Assembly (NCBI RefSeq): GCF_003054195.1
Contig: NZ_QBKP01000018.1
Location: 1 to 64,000 of the forward strand
Origin: Gemmobacter caeni
GTDB lineage: Bacteria; Pseudomonadota; Alphaproteobacteria; Rhodobacterales; Rhodobacteraceae
Reading direction: 5' to 3'
Length of the DNA: 64,000 nt
Shown here: positions 37,064-45,915 of the stretch, piece after piece
How positions within the stretch are numbered: the stretch's first letter is position 1
Layout of the letters: every line of letters begins with the position of its first letter
Program-made: the position numbers and the translations under genes
The notes under the pieces: model-generated
Database searches by the model: none
Seen by the model: the letters and a program-made list of their open reading frames with translations, nothing else
Told to the model about the DNA's origin: nothing

Positions 37064-38938
37064 GTGTTCCACGTGAAACATTTCGATGTCATTGTCATTG
37101 GCGCAGGTCATGCTGGCTGTGAGGCTGCGGCAGCAGCTGCGCGGATGGGTGCGCGCACGGCATTGGTAACGTTGCGAATGGCAGATATCGGCACCATGTC
37201 CTGTAACCCGGCCATTGGTGGGCTTGGGAAGGGGCATATCGTGCGCGAAATCGACGCGCTGGATGGTGTGATGGGCCGTGTTGCCGACCGTGCAGGAATT
37301 CAGTTTCGTCTGCTGAACAGGCGGAAAGGCCCGGCAGTGCAGGGGCCTCGGGCGCAGGCGGATCGCAAGATCTATCGGGCCGAAATGTTTGCAGCGCTTT
37401 CCAATTATGAAAATCTTGAGATTGTTGAGGGAGAAGTGGCCGATATCCTTGCCAGGGATGGCAAGGTTCATGGTGTCATGCTCGCAGATCAAAGCGAGAT
37501 ACTTGCGCGACAGGTGATCCTGACGGCGGGAACCTTCCTCAATGGCGTGATTCACATTGGTGATGTGAAGCGCAGTGCTGGCCGGATGGGGGACAGGCCT
37601 TCGATACTGCTGGCGGATCGCCTTGCAGAGTTTGATCTGCCGCGCGGTCGGCTGAAAACCGGAACTCCACCGCGACTGGATGGACGGAGCATCGACTGGT
37701 CGATTCTGGACAGACAGGAGGGCGATGCCGATCCGGTTCTGTTTTCCTTTGCCCACCGGAAACCTTTTGTCCGACAGATCTCTTGCGGAATTACTCACAC
37801 TAACGAGCAGACGCATGACATCATTCGGAAAAATCTGGATCGGTCAGCGATGTACGGTGGGCATATCGAAGGAGTAGGGCCGCGATACTGCCCCTCGATC
37901 GAGGATAAGGTTGTCCGTTTTGCTGACAAGACCAGCCATCAGGTGTTTCTTGAACCTGAGGGCCTGGATGACGATACGGTCTATCCGAATGGGATTTCCA
38001 GCTCCTTGCCGATTGAAGTGCAAGAAGCTTATGTGCGGTCCATCCGCGGGCTGGAGAACACCCGTATTCTTCAGCCGGCCTATGCTATCGAATACGATTT
38101 CTTCGATCCTCGCAGCCTGAAGCAGACGCTGGAAACGCGTGCGCTTCAGGGGCTTTACTTTGCCGGGCAGATCAATGGCACGACGGGATATGAAGAAGCT
38201 GCGGCGCAGGGGCTGGTTGCAGGCCTGAACGCTGCGGCGACGGCGCTGGGGCGCGATGCCATCATCTTCTCGCGCACCGATAGCTATATCGGCGTAATGA
38301 TCGATGATCTCCTGACCTTCGGCGTCACCGAGCCATATCGCATGTTCACTTCCCGAGCAGAGTTTCGGTTGTTGCTTCGTGCAGATAATGCGGATCAGAG
38401 GTTGACAACGAAGGGCCGCGAGGCCGGTTGTATCAGCGATGAACGCTGGGCATTGTTTGAAACGAAGTCGAGGCAGCTTGCCCAGGGCCGTGCTGCGCTG
38501 TCTGCGTGTCAGGTGGCACCGAAAGAGGCCGTTGCCATGGGGATCAATGTGAGCCTGGAAGGGGGGCGGCGCTCGGCGTTGCAGCTTTTGACTTTCCCTG
38601 ATGTTGGGCCGAATGATCTGCGTGGCCTGGCCGAAGATTTTGACAGCCTGCCGGATGATATCAAGATGCAGCTGCGCATTGATGCGCTCTACGATGCATT
38701 TTCGGATCGGCAGAAGACGGATGTGATGGCAATTCGGCAGGATGAGGGAAATATGATCCCACCCTCGCTGGACTACCGCGCCATTTCAGGGCTTTCGAAT
38801 GAGCTGGCAGACAAGCTCAGCCGGATACAGCCGGCCAATATCGGTCAGGCAAGCCGGATCGAAGGGATGACGCCTGCGGCTTTGGTTCTGATCATGGCGC
38901 GGATTTCAAAAGAGAAACCTGAACGGATTGCCTCGTGA
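37064..38938 (+). CDS. mnmG: tRNA modification enzyme MnmG (GidA)
   Basis: 624 residues. FAD-binding [17 protein letters not shown] near the N-terminus, [32 protein letters not shown], and Cys in GISSSLP-type and SCNPAIGG segments, all MnmG. Starts at GTG 37064; the first residues FHVKH are encoded by a parS site (37065-37080), so the start of this protein is fixed by the centromere sequence. GTGA links it to rsmG. Works with MnmE on the tRNA wobble uridine. Confidence 0.97.
   Translation: MFHVKHFDVIVIGAGHAGCEAAAAAARMGARTALVTLRMADIGTMSCNPAIGGLGKGHIVREIDALDGVMGRVADRAGIQFRLLNRRKGPAVQGPRAQADRKIYRAEMFAALSNYENLEIVEGEVADILARDGKVHGVMLADQSEILARQVILTAGTFLNGVIHIGDVKRSAGRMGDRPSILLADRLAEFDLPRGRLKTGTPPRLDGRSIDWSILDRQEGDADPVLFSFAHRKPFVRQISCGITHTNEQTHDIIRKNLDRSAMYGGHIEGVGPRYCPSIEDKVVRFADKTSHQVFLEPEGLDDDTVYPNGISSSLPIEVQEAYVRSIRGLENTRILQPAYAIEYDFFDPRSLKQTLETRALQGLYFAGQINGTTGYEEAAAQGLVAGLNAAATALGRDAIIFSRTDSYIGVMIDDLLTFGVTEPYRMFTSRAEFRLLLRADNADQRLTTKGREAGCISDERWALFETKSRQLAQGRAALSACQVAPKEAVAMGINVSLEGGRRSALQLLTFPDVGPNDLRGLAEDFDSLPDDIKMQLRIDALYDAFSDRQKTDVMAIRQDEGNMIPPSLDYRAISGLSNELADKLSRIQPANIGQASRIEGMTPAALVLIMARISKEKPERIAS
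37065..37080. other. parS centromere site 1 (one mismatch), over the mnmG start
   Basis: TGTTCCACGTGAAACA differs from the parS consensus TGTTTCACGTGAAACA at one position. It begins one base into the GTG start codon of mnmG, so it encodes the FHVKH residues. ParB bound here could also affect mnmG expression. Confidence 0.85.
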
Positions 38939-39555
38939 CGCTTCCTGATGGTATCGGAGTAGATGTTTCACGTGAAACATCTGATGCGCTGACGCGGTAT
39001 GTCAAGCTGCTGGAAAAGTGGAACAAGGCGATCAACCTCGTTTCAAAAGGAACGGTTGCGGATATCTGGACAAGGCATATTGCCGATTCCGCCCAGCTTT
39101 TCAGAATGCTGCCTGCCCAGGCTTCAAGTTGGGTGGATCTCGGCTCTGGTGGGGGTCTTCCGGGGCTGGTTCTGGCGATTCTGAGTCGCGATCTGGAGCG
39201 GGAGTTGAATTTTGTTCTGGTTGAATCTGACCAGCGAAAGGCAACGTTTCTGCGGCAGGTTGCGATGGAGCTTGCGCTTCCTGTAAAGGTTTATGCTTGT
39301 CGCGTGGAAAATCTGCCGGTGGGACTTCGCGCTGATGTCGTTTCTGCGCGCGCGCTGGCGCCTTTGCAGGATCTTTGCACCATGGCTTCACCGCTCCTCG
39401 CACCAGACGGGATATGTATTTTTCCGAAGGGCGAGACCGCCGGGCAGGAGATTGAGGCTGCAATGCAGCATTGGCACTTTGATCTTGAACGCTTCCCGAG
39501 TATCACAAGTGCGAACTCTGAAATCCTGAAACTTTCGAAGATCCGTCATGTCTGA
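38935..39555 (+). CDS. rsmG: 16S rRNA (guanine-N7) methyltransferase RsmG
   Basis: 206 residues. SAM-binding [46 protein letters not shown] and FPKGE, all RsmG hallmarks. It methylates G527 of 16S rRNA; loss gives low-level streptomycin resistance. GTG 38935 overlaps the mnmG stop. The segment DVSRET (about 10-15) is the translation of a perfect parS site at 38964. The 3' end overlaps parA by eight bases. Confidence 0.95.
   Translation: MTLPDGIGVDVSRETSDALTRYVKLLEKWNKAINLVSKGTVADIWTRHIADSAQLFRMLPAQASSWVDLGSGGGLPGLVLAILSRDLERELNFVLVESDQRKATFLRQVAMELALPVKVYACRVENLPVGLRADVVSARALAPLQDLCTMASPLLAPDGICIFPKGETAGQEIEAAMQHWHFDLERFPSITSANSEILKLSKIRHV
38964..38979. other. parS centromere site 2 (perfect), inside rsmG
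   Basis: TGTTTCACGTGAAACA matches the consensus exactly. It encodes part of DVSRET near the RsmG N-terminus, a place tolerant of change. Confidence 0.95.
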
Positions 39556-40363
39556 TCCCAGCCGACCGAAGCTTCCCCGTATCGTGGCGGTCACCAATCA
39601 GAAGGGTGGCGTTGGAAAGACGACAACCGCCATCAATCTGGCGGCCGGGCTGGTCGAACTGGGTGCCCGGGTGCTGGTGGTTGATCTTGATCCGCAGGGG
39701 AATGCGTCCACCGGCCTCGGGATTGAGGCACAAGACCGGGCAGTTACCACTTACGACGTGCTGCTGGATGATGTGCCGATCTCGGACGCGGTTCAGACCA
39801 CAATCATCGAGAACCTGTTGATTTGTCCGGCCAACGCAGATCTTGCCTCGGCCGATATCGAGCTTGTAGCGAACGAGAAGCGCAGTTTTCTGTTGCACGA
39901 TGCCTTGCGCGCCATCGATATCGACAATCTGAAGCTGGATTATGTCCTGCTGGACTGCCCACCCTCGCTGAGCTTGCTGACCGTGAACGCCCTTTGCGCC
40001 GCACATTCGGTGCTTATTCCTTTGCAGAGCGAGTTTTTCGCGTTGGAGGGCTTGTCCCAGCTCATGCTGACCATCCGCCAGGTCCGGGAGGCAGCAAATC
40101 CTGCCTTGCGGATCGAAGGGGTGGTTCTGACCATGCACGATGCGCGGAACAACCTTTCCCAGCAGGTTGAGGCTGATGCCCGTGCGACGCTGGGTGATCT
40201 GGTTTTCAAGACCATCGTGCCGCGGAATGTCCGCGTCAGCGAGGCGCCTTCTTATGCAATGCCGGTGCTGACTTATGATTCTGCCTCCAAGGGAAGCGAA
40301 GCTTATCGCGCCCTGGCTCTGGAACTGGCGGTGCGGCACGGATTAGCGCAGGAAAGGATCTGA
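39548..40363 (+). CDS. parA: Chromosome-partitioning ATPase ParA
   Basis: 271 residues. Deviant Walker A NQKGGVGKTTTAINLAAGL at about residues 19-37, VLVVDLDPQGNASTGLG (A') and VLLDCPPSLSLLTVNAL (Walker B), as in chromosomal ParA/Soj. ParA forms ATP-dependent gradients on the nucleoid that pull ParB-parS complexes apart. It lies directly before parB, with two bases between, and 6 kb from the presumed origin. Confidence 0.97.
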   Translation: MSDPSRPKLPRIVAVTNQKGGVGKTTTAINLAAGLVELGARVLVVDLDPQGNASTGLGIEAQDRAVTTYDVLLDDVPISDAVQTTIIENLLICPANADLASADIELVANEKRSFLLHDALRAIDIDNLKLDYVLLDCPPSLSLLTVNALCAAHSVLIPLQSEFFALEGLSQLMLTIRQVREAANPALRIEGVVLTMHDARNNLSQQVEADARATLGDLVFKTIVPRNVRVSEAPSYAMPVLTYDSASKGSEAYRALALELAVRHGLAQERI

Positions 40364-40365
40364 CG

Positions 40366-41265
40366 ATGGAAAAGAAAGTTGAACGCCGTGGCCTTGGCCG
40401 TGGTCTTTCCGCGTTGATGGCCGATGTGAGCGTGAGCAACCCTCAGGAGGTTCCGGGAACCGCCCGGAAGCCCGATGTCCTGCCCATCGAGGCCATAAAG
40501 CCGAACCCGGATCAGCCCCGTCGCAGTTTTACGGATGGTGATCTGGAGGATCTTGCAGCGTCGATCCGTCAGAAGGGTGTATTGCAGCCGCTGATCGTAA
40601 GGCCGGTGGAAGCGGGATATGAGATTGTGGCGGGTGAGCGGCGCTGGCGGGCGGCCCAACTTGCAAACCTGCATCAGCTTCCTGTTCTGATCCGGGATTT
40701 CGATGACACGGAAGTGCTTGAGATCGCGATTATCGAGAACATTCAGCGCGAGGACCTGAACGCGATCGAAGAGGCTCTGGCTTTCCGGCAGCTGATGGAC
40801 CGTTTTGGCCATACCCAGGAAAAGCTGGCAGAGGCGCTTTCCAAGAGCCGCAGCTATATCGCGAACCTGCTGCGGCTTTTGAACCTGCCCGAAGATGTGC
40901 AGCGGCATGTCCGTGACGGGCGGCTGAGCGCCGGTCATGCACGGGCACTGGTAACCCATTCCGATGCCTCCGCCATTGCGCAAGAGGTCATCGCGAAGGG
41001 CCTGTCTGTGCGGGAGACCGAAGAGCTGGTTCGGAAAGTTGGGGCGCCCGCTCGCACCCGGCGATCCGCTCAGGCCGGGGCGTCGGAGAAAGACGCGGAT
41101 ACAAGAGCCCTTGAACTCGATCTGTCAGCGAATCTTGGAATGGGCGTGACCATCGCGCATGGGGTCGATGGTGAGGGCACATTGTCGATTCGCTATCAGT
41201 CGCTCGACGAGCTGGATTTGCTGTGCCAAACGCTTTCTGTCATGCGTCGGGACGTGTCCATATGA
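40366..41265 (+). CDS. parB: Chromosome-partitioning protein ParB
   Basis: 299 residues. Opens with the ParA-contacting basic segment (RRGLGRGLSALMADV), then the CTP-binding N-domain (IKPNPDQPRRSFTDGDLEDLAASIRQKGVLQPLIVRP, GERRWRAAQLA), the helix-turn-helix QEKLAEALSKSRSYIANLLRLLNLPEDVQ and a C-terminal dimer part. ParB clamps load at parS and slide. It ends in a 26-base convergent overlap with the DUF454 gene. Confidence 0.97.
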   Translation: MEKKVERRGLGRGLSALMADVSVSNPQEVPGTARKPDVLPIEAIKPNPDQPRRSFTDGDLEDLAASIRQKGVLQPLIVRPVEAGYEIVAGERRWRAAQLANLHQLPVLIRDFDDTEVLEIAIIENIQREDLNAIEEALAFRQLMDRFGHTQEKLAEALSKSRSYIANLLRLLNLPEDVQRHVRDGRLSAGHARALVTHSDASAIAQEVIAKGLSVRETEELVRKVGAPARTRRSAQAGASEKDADTRALELDLSANLGMGVTIAHGVDGEGTLSIRYQSLDELDLLCQTLSVMRRDVSI

Positions 41266-41593
41266 ACAATGCAGCGGCGGCCATTGCGGTCGCCTGCAGG
41301 GCTAAGACGCGATAATCCAGCCCGATTGCCAGAGCCAGCAGTACGGAAGCAACCATTGAACCTGTGCTCAGCCGCTTCGCCCAAGGAGAAATCGCACCCC
41401 GCTCGCGCCAGGCCATAATAGGTGGCCCCAGCCTCGGATGCGAGATGATCCAGTTATGGAGGCGTTCTGAGGATTTCGAAAATCCGAATGCAGCAAGGAT
41501 AAGGAATGGCACCGTGGGCAGGATCGGAGTGACAATGCCGATGACACCCAGGGCGAGGGCCAGCACTCCGATCAGAAGCCAGAGAATGCGCAT
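41240..41593 (-). CDS. DUF454 (YbaN-like) inner-membrane protein
   Basis: 117 residues, about three membrane helices. MRILWLLIGVLALALGVIGIVTPILPTVPFLILAAFGFSKSSERLHNWIISHPRLGPPI is the DUF454 signature (PxLPTxPF and FxRSSxRLHxWL pattern). Function is unknown in general. The TAG of hemW touches its ATG on the minus strand, so the reading order is DUF454 then hemW reading upstream is hemW first; they are adjacent with no gap. It overlaps parB's 3' end by 26 bases. Confidence 0.88.
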   Translation of the reverse strand: MRILWLLIGVLALALGVIGIVTPILPTVPFLILAAFGFSKSSERLHNWIISHPRLGPPIMAWRERGAISPWAKRLSTGSMVASVLLALAIGLDYRVLALQATAMAAAALFIWTRPDA

Positions 41594-42805
41594 CTAAAGT
41601 GCCCCTGCCAGCTGCTCGATCACCGCATTCAGAAGCGGGCGACCCTTTCTTGTGACGCGCAAAGTGTCTGCTTGCAGGTCGATCATGCCCAGCTCACTCA
41701 GCTCGGCCAGCTTGCCGGCACGGATGGATGCGTGTGCCATAGCCTCCAGACGAGAAAGTGAGATACCGCTACCGAGCCGGAGGCCCATCAGGAGGTATTC
41801 GAGGGCGCAATCCATCTCTCCCAGCGGCTCCAGTTCCAGATTGCCTCGATCTTTGGCTGTTTCACACCATTGGACGGGCATCGGCTGCATCGTCGTGGCA
41901 TAGCGAGTATCGCCAAGCGTCAGGCGACCATGCGCCCCGGGCCCGACGCCCGCATAGTCACCTGCCGACCAGTAAATCATGTTGTGCCGGGATTCAGTCC
42001 CAATGCGGGCGTGATTGGAAACCTCATAGGCAGGCAGCCCGGCTGCTTCCATCATGTCTTGTGTCACGGCGAAGAAATCTGCGCCCTGGTTCTCATCGGG
42101 AAGGCCCAACAGCTGTCCGCGTGCAAAGCGCTCGCCAAAGACAGTGCCTTGTTCAATTGTCAGCTGGTATAGCGACATATGGGAGGCGCCAAGTGCGATA
42201 GCCCGGGCAAGCTCCTTCTGCCAGCTTTCAAGGCTTTGGTTCTGGCGGGCATAGATAAGGTCGAAGGAAACGCGGTCAAACGTACCCTGCGCGATGTCAA
42301 GTGCGCGGAGCCCCTCTGCGACGGTATGCTTGCGGCCAAGCATTCGCAGGTCGGTGTCGTCCAGAGCCTGCATGCCGAGAGAAACCCGGTTCACGCCAGC
42401 CGTGCGATAGCCCTGAAAATTGGCCGCATCCACAGAGCCGGGGTTTGCCTCCAGCGTAATCTCGATGTCGTTCGCGAAGTCCCAGTGATCTGCGGCGCGT
42501 TCAAGGATCGCTGCCACGGTGTCCGGTCGCATCAGGGAAGGGGTCCCACCGCCAAAATAGATCGAATTGAGTACGCGCCGCCCTGTCATTGTGGCGACGC
42601 GATCAATCTCCTGTTCATAGGCGGCTGCCCAGGCACTTTGGTCGATCTTCCCGGCGACATGGCTGTTGAAATCGCAATAGGGGCATTTCGACTGGCAGAA
42701 GGGCCAGTGAAGATACAGCCCGAAGCCTCCGGACCGCCAGTCTTCCTTCGCAATTGGCGCGGTATCTGCGGGAGCCCGGGGCAGGGGATGTTTCACGTGA
42801 AACAC
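41594..42805 (-). CDS. hemW: Radical SAM haem-related protein HemW
   Basis: 403 residues. Radical SAM cluster motif in LYLHWPFCQSKCPYCDFNSHV (CxxxCxxC), then YFGGGTPSLM, ITLEANPGSVDA, GVNRVSLGMQALDD. HemW proteins look like coproporphyrinogen oxidase HemN but act as haem chaperones. The first residues FHVKH come from a perfect parS site at 42789. The start lies inside the 3' end of rdgB (13-base overlap). Confidence 0.93.
   Translation of the reverse strand: MFHVKHPLPRAPADTAPIAKEDWRSGGFGLYLHWPFCQSKCPYCDFNSHVAGKIDQSAWAAAYEQEIDRVATMTGRRVLNSIYFGGGTPSLMRPDTVAAILERAADHWDFANDIEITLEANPGSVDAANFQGYRTAGVNRVSLGMQALDDTDLRMLGRKHTVAEGLRALDIAQGTFDRVSFDLIYARQNQSLESWQKELARAIALGASHMSLYQLTIEQGTVFGERFARGQLLGLPDENQGADFFAVTQDMMEAAGLPAYEVSNHARIGTESRHNMIYWSAGDYAGVGPGAHGRLTLGDTRYATTMQPMPVQWCETAKDRGNLELEPLGEMDCALEYLLMGLRLGSGISLSRLEAMAHASIRAGKLAELSELGMIDLQADTLRVTRKGRPLLNAVIEQLAGAL
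42789..42804. other. parS centromere site 3 (perfect), at rdgB/hemW overlap
   Basis: TGTTTCACGTGAAACA exact match. On the minus strand it covers the hemW start codon region (FHVKH) and the last codons of rdgB, so one 16-base site is used by two reading frames and by ParB. Confidence 0.95.
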
Positions 42806-43398
42806 TCCATGAGCTTATGGAATGCTCTGGCGCGATGGCTGATCCGGTTTTTTTCCCAGCGATCCATCTCACCAAAGGTCTGGCTGTAACCTTCGGGGAT
42901 AAAAATCGGGTCGTAGCCATGCCCCTGATCCCCCCGTGGAGGCCAGCTGAGATGCCCCGGCATCTGGCCTTCGAACACTTCGTCATGGCCATCAGGCCAG
43001 GCGAGAACCAAGGTGCAGCAGAAGCTGGCATGATAAGGTGGCGCGGCGGCGATGCTGCAAAGCTCGTCTTGCACGCGCTGCATGGCCATCCCGAAATTCC
43101 TGCCATCCGGCGTTTCAGCCCAATCTGCCGTATAGACCCCGGGCGCGCCGCCCAAAGCCTGAACGGAAAGACCGGAATCGTCCGCCAATGCAGGCAGACC
43201 GGCTGCCCGAGCGGCGGCGTGGGCTTTAATGCGCGCGTTTCCGACGAAGGTTGTCTCGGTTTCCGCAGGCTCTGCCAGCCCCAGATCTGCCGCAGAAACC
43301 ACCGAGATGCCAAAAGGTTTCAGCAGGTCGGCGATTTCCTCGAGCTTGCCCTTGTTGTGGGTGGCAACCAGAAGTGTTTGATCCGAAAACTTCCGCAT
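42793..43398 (-). CDS. rdgB: XTP/dITP diphosphatase RdgB
   Basis: 201 residues. LLVATHNKGKLEEIADLL (SHNxxK-type), FVGNARIKAHAAARAAGLPALADDSGLSVQALGG and GVYTADWAE. RdgB removes inosine and xanthosine triphosphates from the nucleotide pool. The start shares one base with the rph stop (TAATG). Operon rph - rdgB - hemW - DUF454. Confidence 0.96.
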   Translation of the reverse strand: MRKFSDQTLLVATHNKGKLEEIADLLKPFGISVVSAADLGLAEPAETETTFVGNARIKAHAAARAAGLPALADDSGLSVQALGGAPGVYTADWAETPDGRNFGMAMQRVQDELCSIAAAPPYHASFCCTLVLAWPDGHDEVFEGQMPGHLSWPPRGDQGHGYDPIFIPEGYSQTFGEMDRWEKNRISHRARAFHKLMECFT

Positions 43399-44111
43399 TA
43401 TGCGATGGCCGAGTTCTGGATCGCGACAAGATCGGCAATGCCCCTCTCTGCAAGGTCAAGCAACTGTGCCATCTGCTCCCGTGAGAAGGTCGCGCCTTCC
43501 GCTGACATCTGAACTTCGATCAATCGTTGCGATCCCGTCAAAACGAAGTTGCCATCGGTGCCTGCGGCGGAGTCCTCGGGGTAATCCAGGTCGAGCACGG
43601 GTTGGCCTGCGTAGATCCCGCAGGAAACGGCGGCGACGTTGTCCATGATCGGATCGCTTGTCAGAAGGCCGGCCTTAAGAAGCTTGTTTACCGCAAGGCG
43701 CAAGGCGACCCAGCCGCCGGTGATAGAGGCACAACGTGTGCCGCCATCGGCCTGGATCACATCGCAGTCCACCACAATCTGCCGTTCGCCAAGCGCCGAG
43801 CGATCAATCCCCGCGCGTAGCGAGCGGCCAATCAGGCGCTGAATCTCCTGCGTCCGCCCGCCTTGCTTGCCAGCGGCAGCCTCCCGACGAGTGCGGCTGG
43901 TTGTGGCGCGGGGAAGCATGCCGTATTCAGCCGTTACCCAACCCAGTCCCGTGTTCTTCAGGAAGGGCGGAGTCTTGTCTTCGATTGTCGCGGTGCAGAT
44001 GACATGGGTATTTCCCATGCGGATGAGGCAGGACCCTTCAGCATGCAACGAGACATTGGTCTCGATGCTGACTGCACGAAGTTGATCGAGTTTTCTTCCG
44101 GAAGGCCGCAT
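43398..44111 (-). CDS. rph: Ribonuclease PH
   Basis: 237 residues. [103 protein letters not shown] are all RNase PH. It trims tRNA 3' ends phosphorolytically. I prefer ATG 44111, eight bases after AGGA, over ATG 44120. It faces hrcA across about 110 bp. Confidence 0.97.
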   Translation of the reverse strand: MRPSGRKLDQLRAVSIETNVSLHAEGSCLIRMGNTHVICTATIEDKTPPFLKNTGLGWVTAEYGMLPRATTSRTRREAAAGKQGGRTQEIQRLIGRSLRAGIDRSALGERQIVVDCDVIQADGGTRCASITGGWVALRLAVNKLLKAGLLTSDPIMDNVAAVSCGIYAGQPVLDLDYPEDSAAGTDGNFVLTGSQRLIEVQMSAEGATFSREQMAQLLDLAERGIADLVAIQNSAIA

Positions 44112-44174
44112 CTTTGTCATCCTGTAATTGGGTGCCTTCAGGTATCGCCAGCCCTATATGGGATGCAACTGTTA

Positions 44175-44203
44175 TTGACGCTGCCGCGTTCCCCACCTTT
44201 ATT
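44175..44203 (+). promoter_or_regulatory. Candidate hrcA promoter
   Basis: TTGACG (44175-44180) and TTTATT (44198-44203) are 17 bases apart, a fair sigma-70-type promoter about 30 bases before hrcA. I looked for the CIRCE inverted repeat bound by HrcA and did not find it here. Confidence 0.45.
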
Positions 44204-44229
44204 GAACTTCCAGTGATGCGGACAATGCC

Positions 44230-45303
44230 ATGGGCTCGAACAGCAATATCCTGACCGAACTGAACCAGCGTTCGCGCGAGGTGTTTCGACGTGTAGTCGA
44301 AACCTATCTGGAATCAGGCGATCCGGTGGGCTCACGAACGCTGACCCGCGGCTTCTCTGAAAAGATCAGCGCCGCCACGATCCGCAATGTCATGCAGGAC
44401 CTGGAATATCTTGGCCTTCTGAACAGTCCGCATATTTCGGCCGGCCGAATTCCGACGCAGCTTGGGCTTCGCATGTTTGTTGACGGGCTTCTGGAGGTTG
44501 GTGCGGTTGCCCATGCGGATCGGGAAATTCTGGAATCCACGCTGGGCCATGAAGCCCCTGATGTGGCGTCGACGCTGGATCGCGTGGGCGCTGCGCTTTC
44601 CGGGATTACGCGGGGGGCCAGTATTGTCCTTGCGCCGAAGCACGACGAGGCCGAAATCCGACATATTGAGTTCGTCAATCTCGGGCCGGGGCGGGCACTG
44701 GTTGTGCTGGTGCTTTCGGATGGCCAGGTTGAGAACCGCGTTTTTACCCCGCCGCCGGGGCTGACGCCTTCGGCGATGCGCGAGGCGGCAAACCTGCTGA
44801 ACGCCCTTGCCGGAGGTAAAACACTCAGCGCACTGCGCAGCACAGTGCGTCGCGATATGGATTCCCGGCGACGTGAGATCGACACACTGGCCCAGGCGCT
44901 GGTCGAAAGCGGCATCGCGCTTTGGGAAAACGCCGGCGAAACCGGAGAGCGTCTGATCGTCCGGGGCCGCGCCAATCTGCTGGAGGGGACTCGCGAGGCG
45001 GATGATCTGGAGCGTGTTCGCCGTCTTTTCGATGATCTTGAACGCACGCGGGACCTGGCGGATTTCCTTGATCTTACAGAGCAGGGTGACGGGGTTCGAA
45101 TTTTTATTGGCTCAGAGAACAAACTCTTTTCACTTTCGGGTTCCTCTCTGGTGGTCTCTCCCTATATGAACGCTGATCGGAAGATTATCGGTGCGGTGGG
45201 TGTGATCGGGCCGACGCGTCTGAACTATGGGCGTGTCGTTCCGGTTGTCGACTATACGGCCCAACTGGTGAGTCGGTTGGTGTCGGATCGCGGCCGAGGT
45301 TAG
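44230..45303 (+). CDS. hrcA: Heat-inducible transcription repressor HrcA
   Basis: 357 residues. Winged helix N-terminus: LNQRSREVFRRVVETYLESGDPVGSRTLTRG, ISAATIRNVMQDLEYLGLLNSPHISAGRIPTQLGLRMFVD. The C-terminal GAF-like part ends IIGAVGVIGPTRLNYGRVVPVVDYTAQLVSRL. HrcA binds CIRCE elements before groE in many alphaproteobacteria. It is followed by grpE after 20 bases. Confidence 0.96.
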   Translation: MGSNSNILTELNQRSREVFRRVVETYLESGDPVGSRTLTRGFSEKISAATIRNVMQDLEYLGLLNSPHISAGRIPTQLGLRMFVDGLLEVGAVAHADREILESTLGHEAPDVASTLDRVGAALSGITRGASIVLAPKHDEAEIRHIEFVNLGPGRALVVLVLSDGQVENRVFTPPPGLTPSAMREAANLLNALAGGKTLSALRSTVRRDMDSRRREIDTLAQALVESGIALWENAGETGERLIVRGRANLLEGTREADDLERVRRLFDDLERTRDLADFLDLTEQGDGVRIFIGSENKLFSLSGSSLVVSPYMNADRKIIGAVGVIGPTRLNYGRVVPVVDYTAQLVSRLVSDRGRG

Positions 45304-45323
45304 AAGTGACAAAGGATATGAAG

Positions 45324-45857
45324 ATGGCTGATGAAAGTGCATCGAGCCCTGAGCTGAACCTTGAAGAACTGGAAGAGTTCATCGGTGCGGATGAGCTTGA
45401 GGCGATCCGCGCTGAGCGTGATGCGTTTCGCGACAAATTCATGCGCGCGCTTGCCGATGCGGAGAACGCCCGCAAGCGCGGGGAGCGTGATCGTCGTGAG
45501 GCCGAGCAATATGGTGGTTCGAAACTCGCCCGCGACATGCTTCCGGTTTACGACAATCTGCGCCGGGCTCTGAATGCCGTGCCGGAGGAAAACCGCGCGC
45601 AGTCTGCCGCTCTGATTGAAGGCATCGAACTGACCTTGCGCGAACTGCTGGGCGTGCTGAACAAGCATGGTATCTCTCTGATCGTGCCCGAAGTGGGTGA
45701 AAGCTTTGACCCGCAGATGCATCAGGCAATGTTCGAGGCACCGCTTCCGGGAACGAAGGCTGGTCAGATCATTCAGGTTCTTACCGAAGGCTTCATGATC
45801 CACGACCGCCTTCTGCGCCCTGCGCAAGTCGGCGTCAGTTCGAATACCGCAGGCTAA
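45324..45857 (+). CDS. grpE: Nucleotide exchange factor GrpE
   Basis: 177 residues. Long N-terminal coiled coil (RAERDAFRDKFMRALADAENARKRGERDRREAEQYGG), four-helix region, and beta-wing with FDPQMHQAMFEAP and VLTEGFMIHDRLLRPAQVGVS. GrpE drives ADP release from DnaK. ATG 45324 is chosen because AAGGA lies seven bases before it; GTG 45306 and ATG 45318 are less well placed. Confidence 0.96.
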   Translation: MADESASSPELNLEELEEFIGADELEAIRAERDAFRDKFMRALADAENARKRGERDRREAEQYGGSKLARDMLPVYDNLRRALNAVPEENRAQSAALIEGIELTLRELLGVLNKHGISLIVPEVGESFDPQMHQAMFEAPLPGTKAGQIIQVLTEGFMIHDRLLRPAQVGVSSNTAG

Positions 45858-45866
45858 ATTCTGCTT

Positions 45867-45882
45867 TGTTTCACGTGAAACA
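45867..45882. other. parS centromere site 4 (perfect), between grpE and mutS
   Basis: TGTTTCACGTGAAACA exact match, the only copy here in a true intergenic space. It lies between the grpE stop and its terminator hairpin. Confidence 0.95.
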
Positions 45883-45886
45883 TCGG

Positions 45887-45915
45887 GGCGCTGGCTATTC
45901 AGCCAGCGCCTTTTT
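45887..45915 (+). terminator. Rho-independent terminator of grpE, inside mutS 3' end
   Basis: GGCGCTGGCT-ATTC-AGCCAGCGCC is a perfect ten-base stem with a four-base loop followed by TTTTT. It ends the hrcA-grpE transcript. Its stem also encodes the last codons of mutS (ALAE) and the mutS stop codon on the other strand, so one sequence serves two roles. Confidence 0.92.

Noticed and set aside
44121-44229. CIRCE element before hrcA
   Set aside because: I searched for TTAGCACTC and its inverted partner and found neither.
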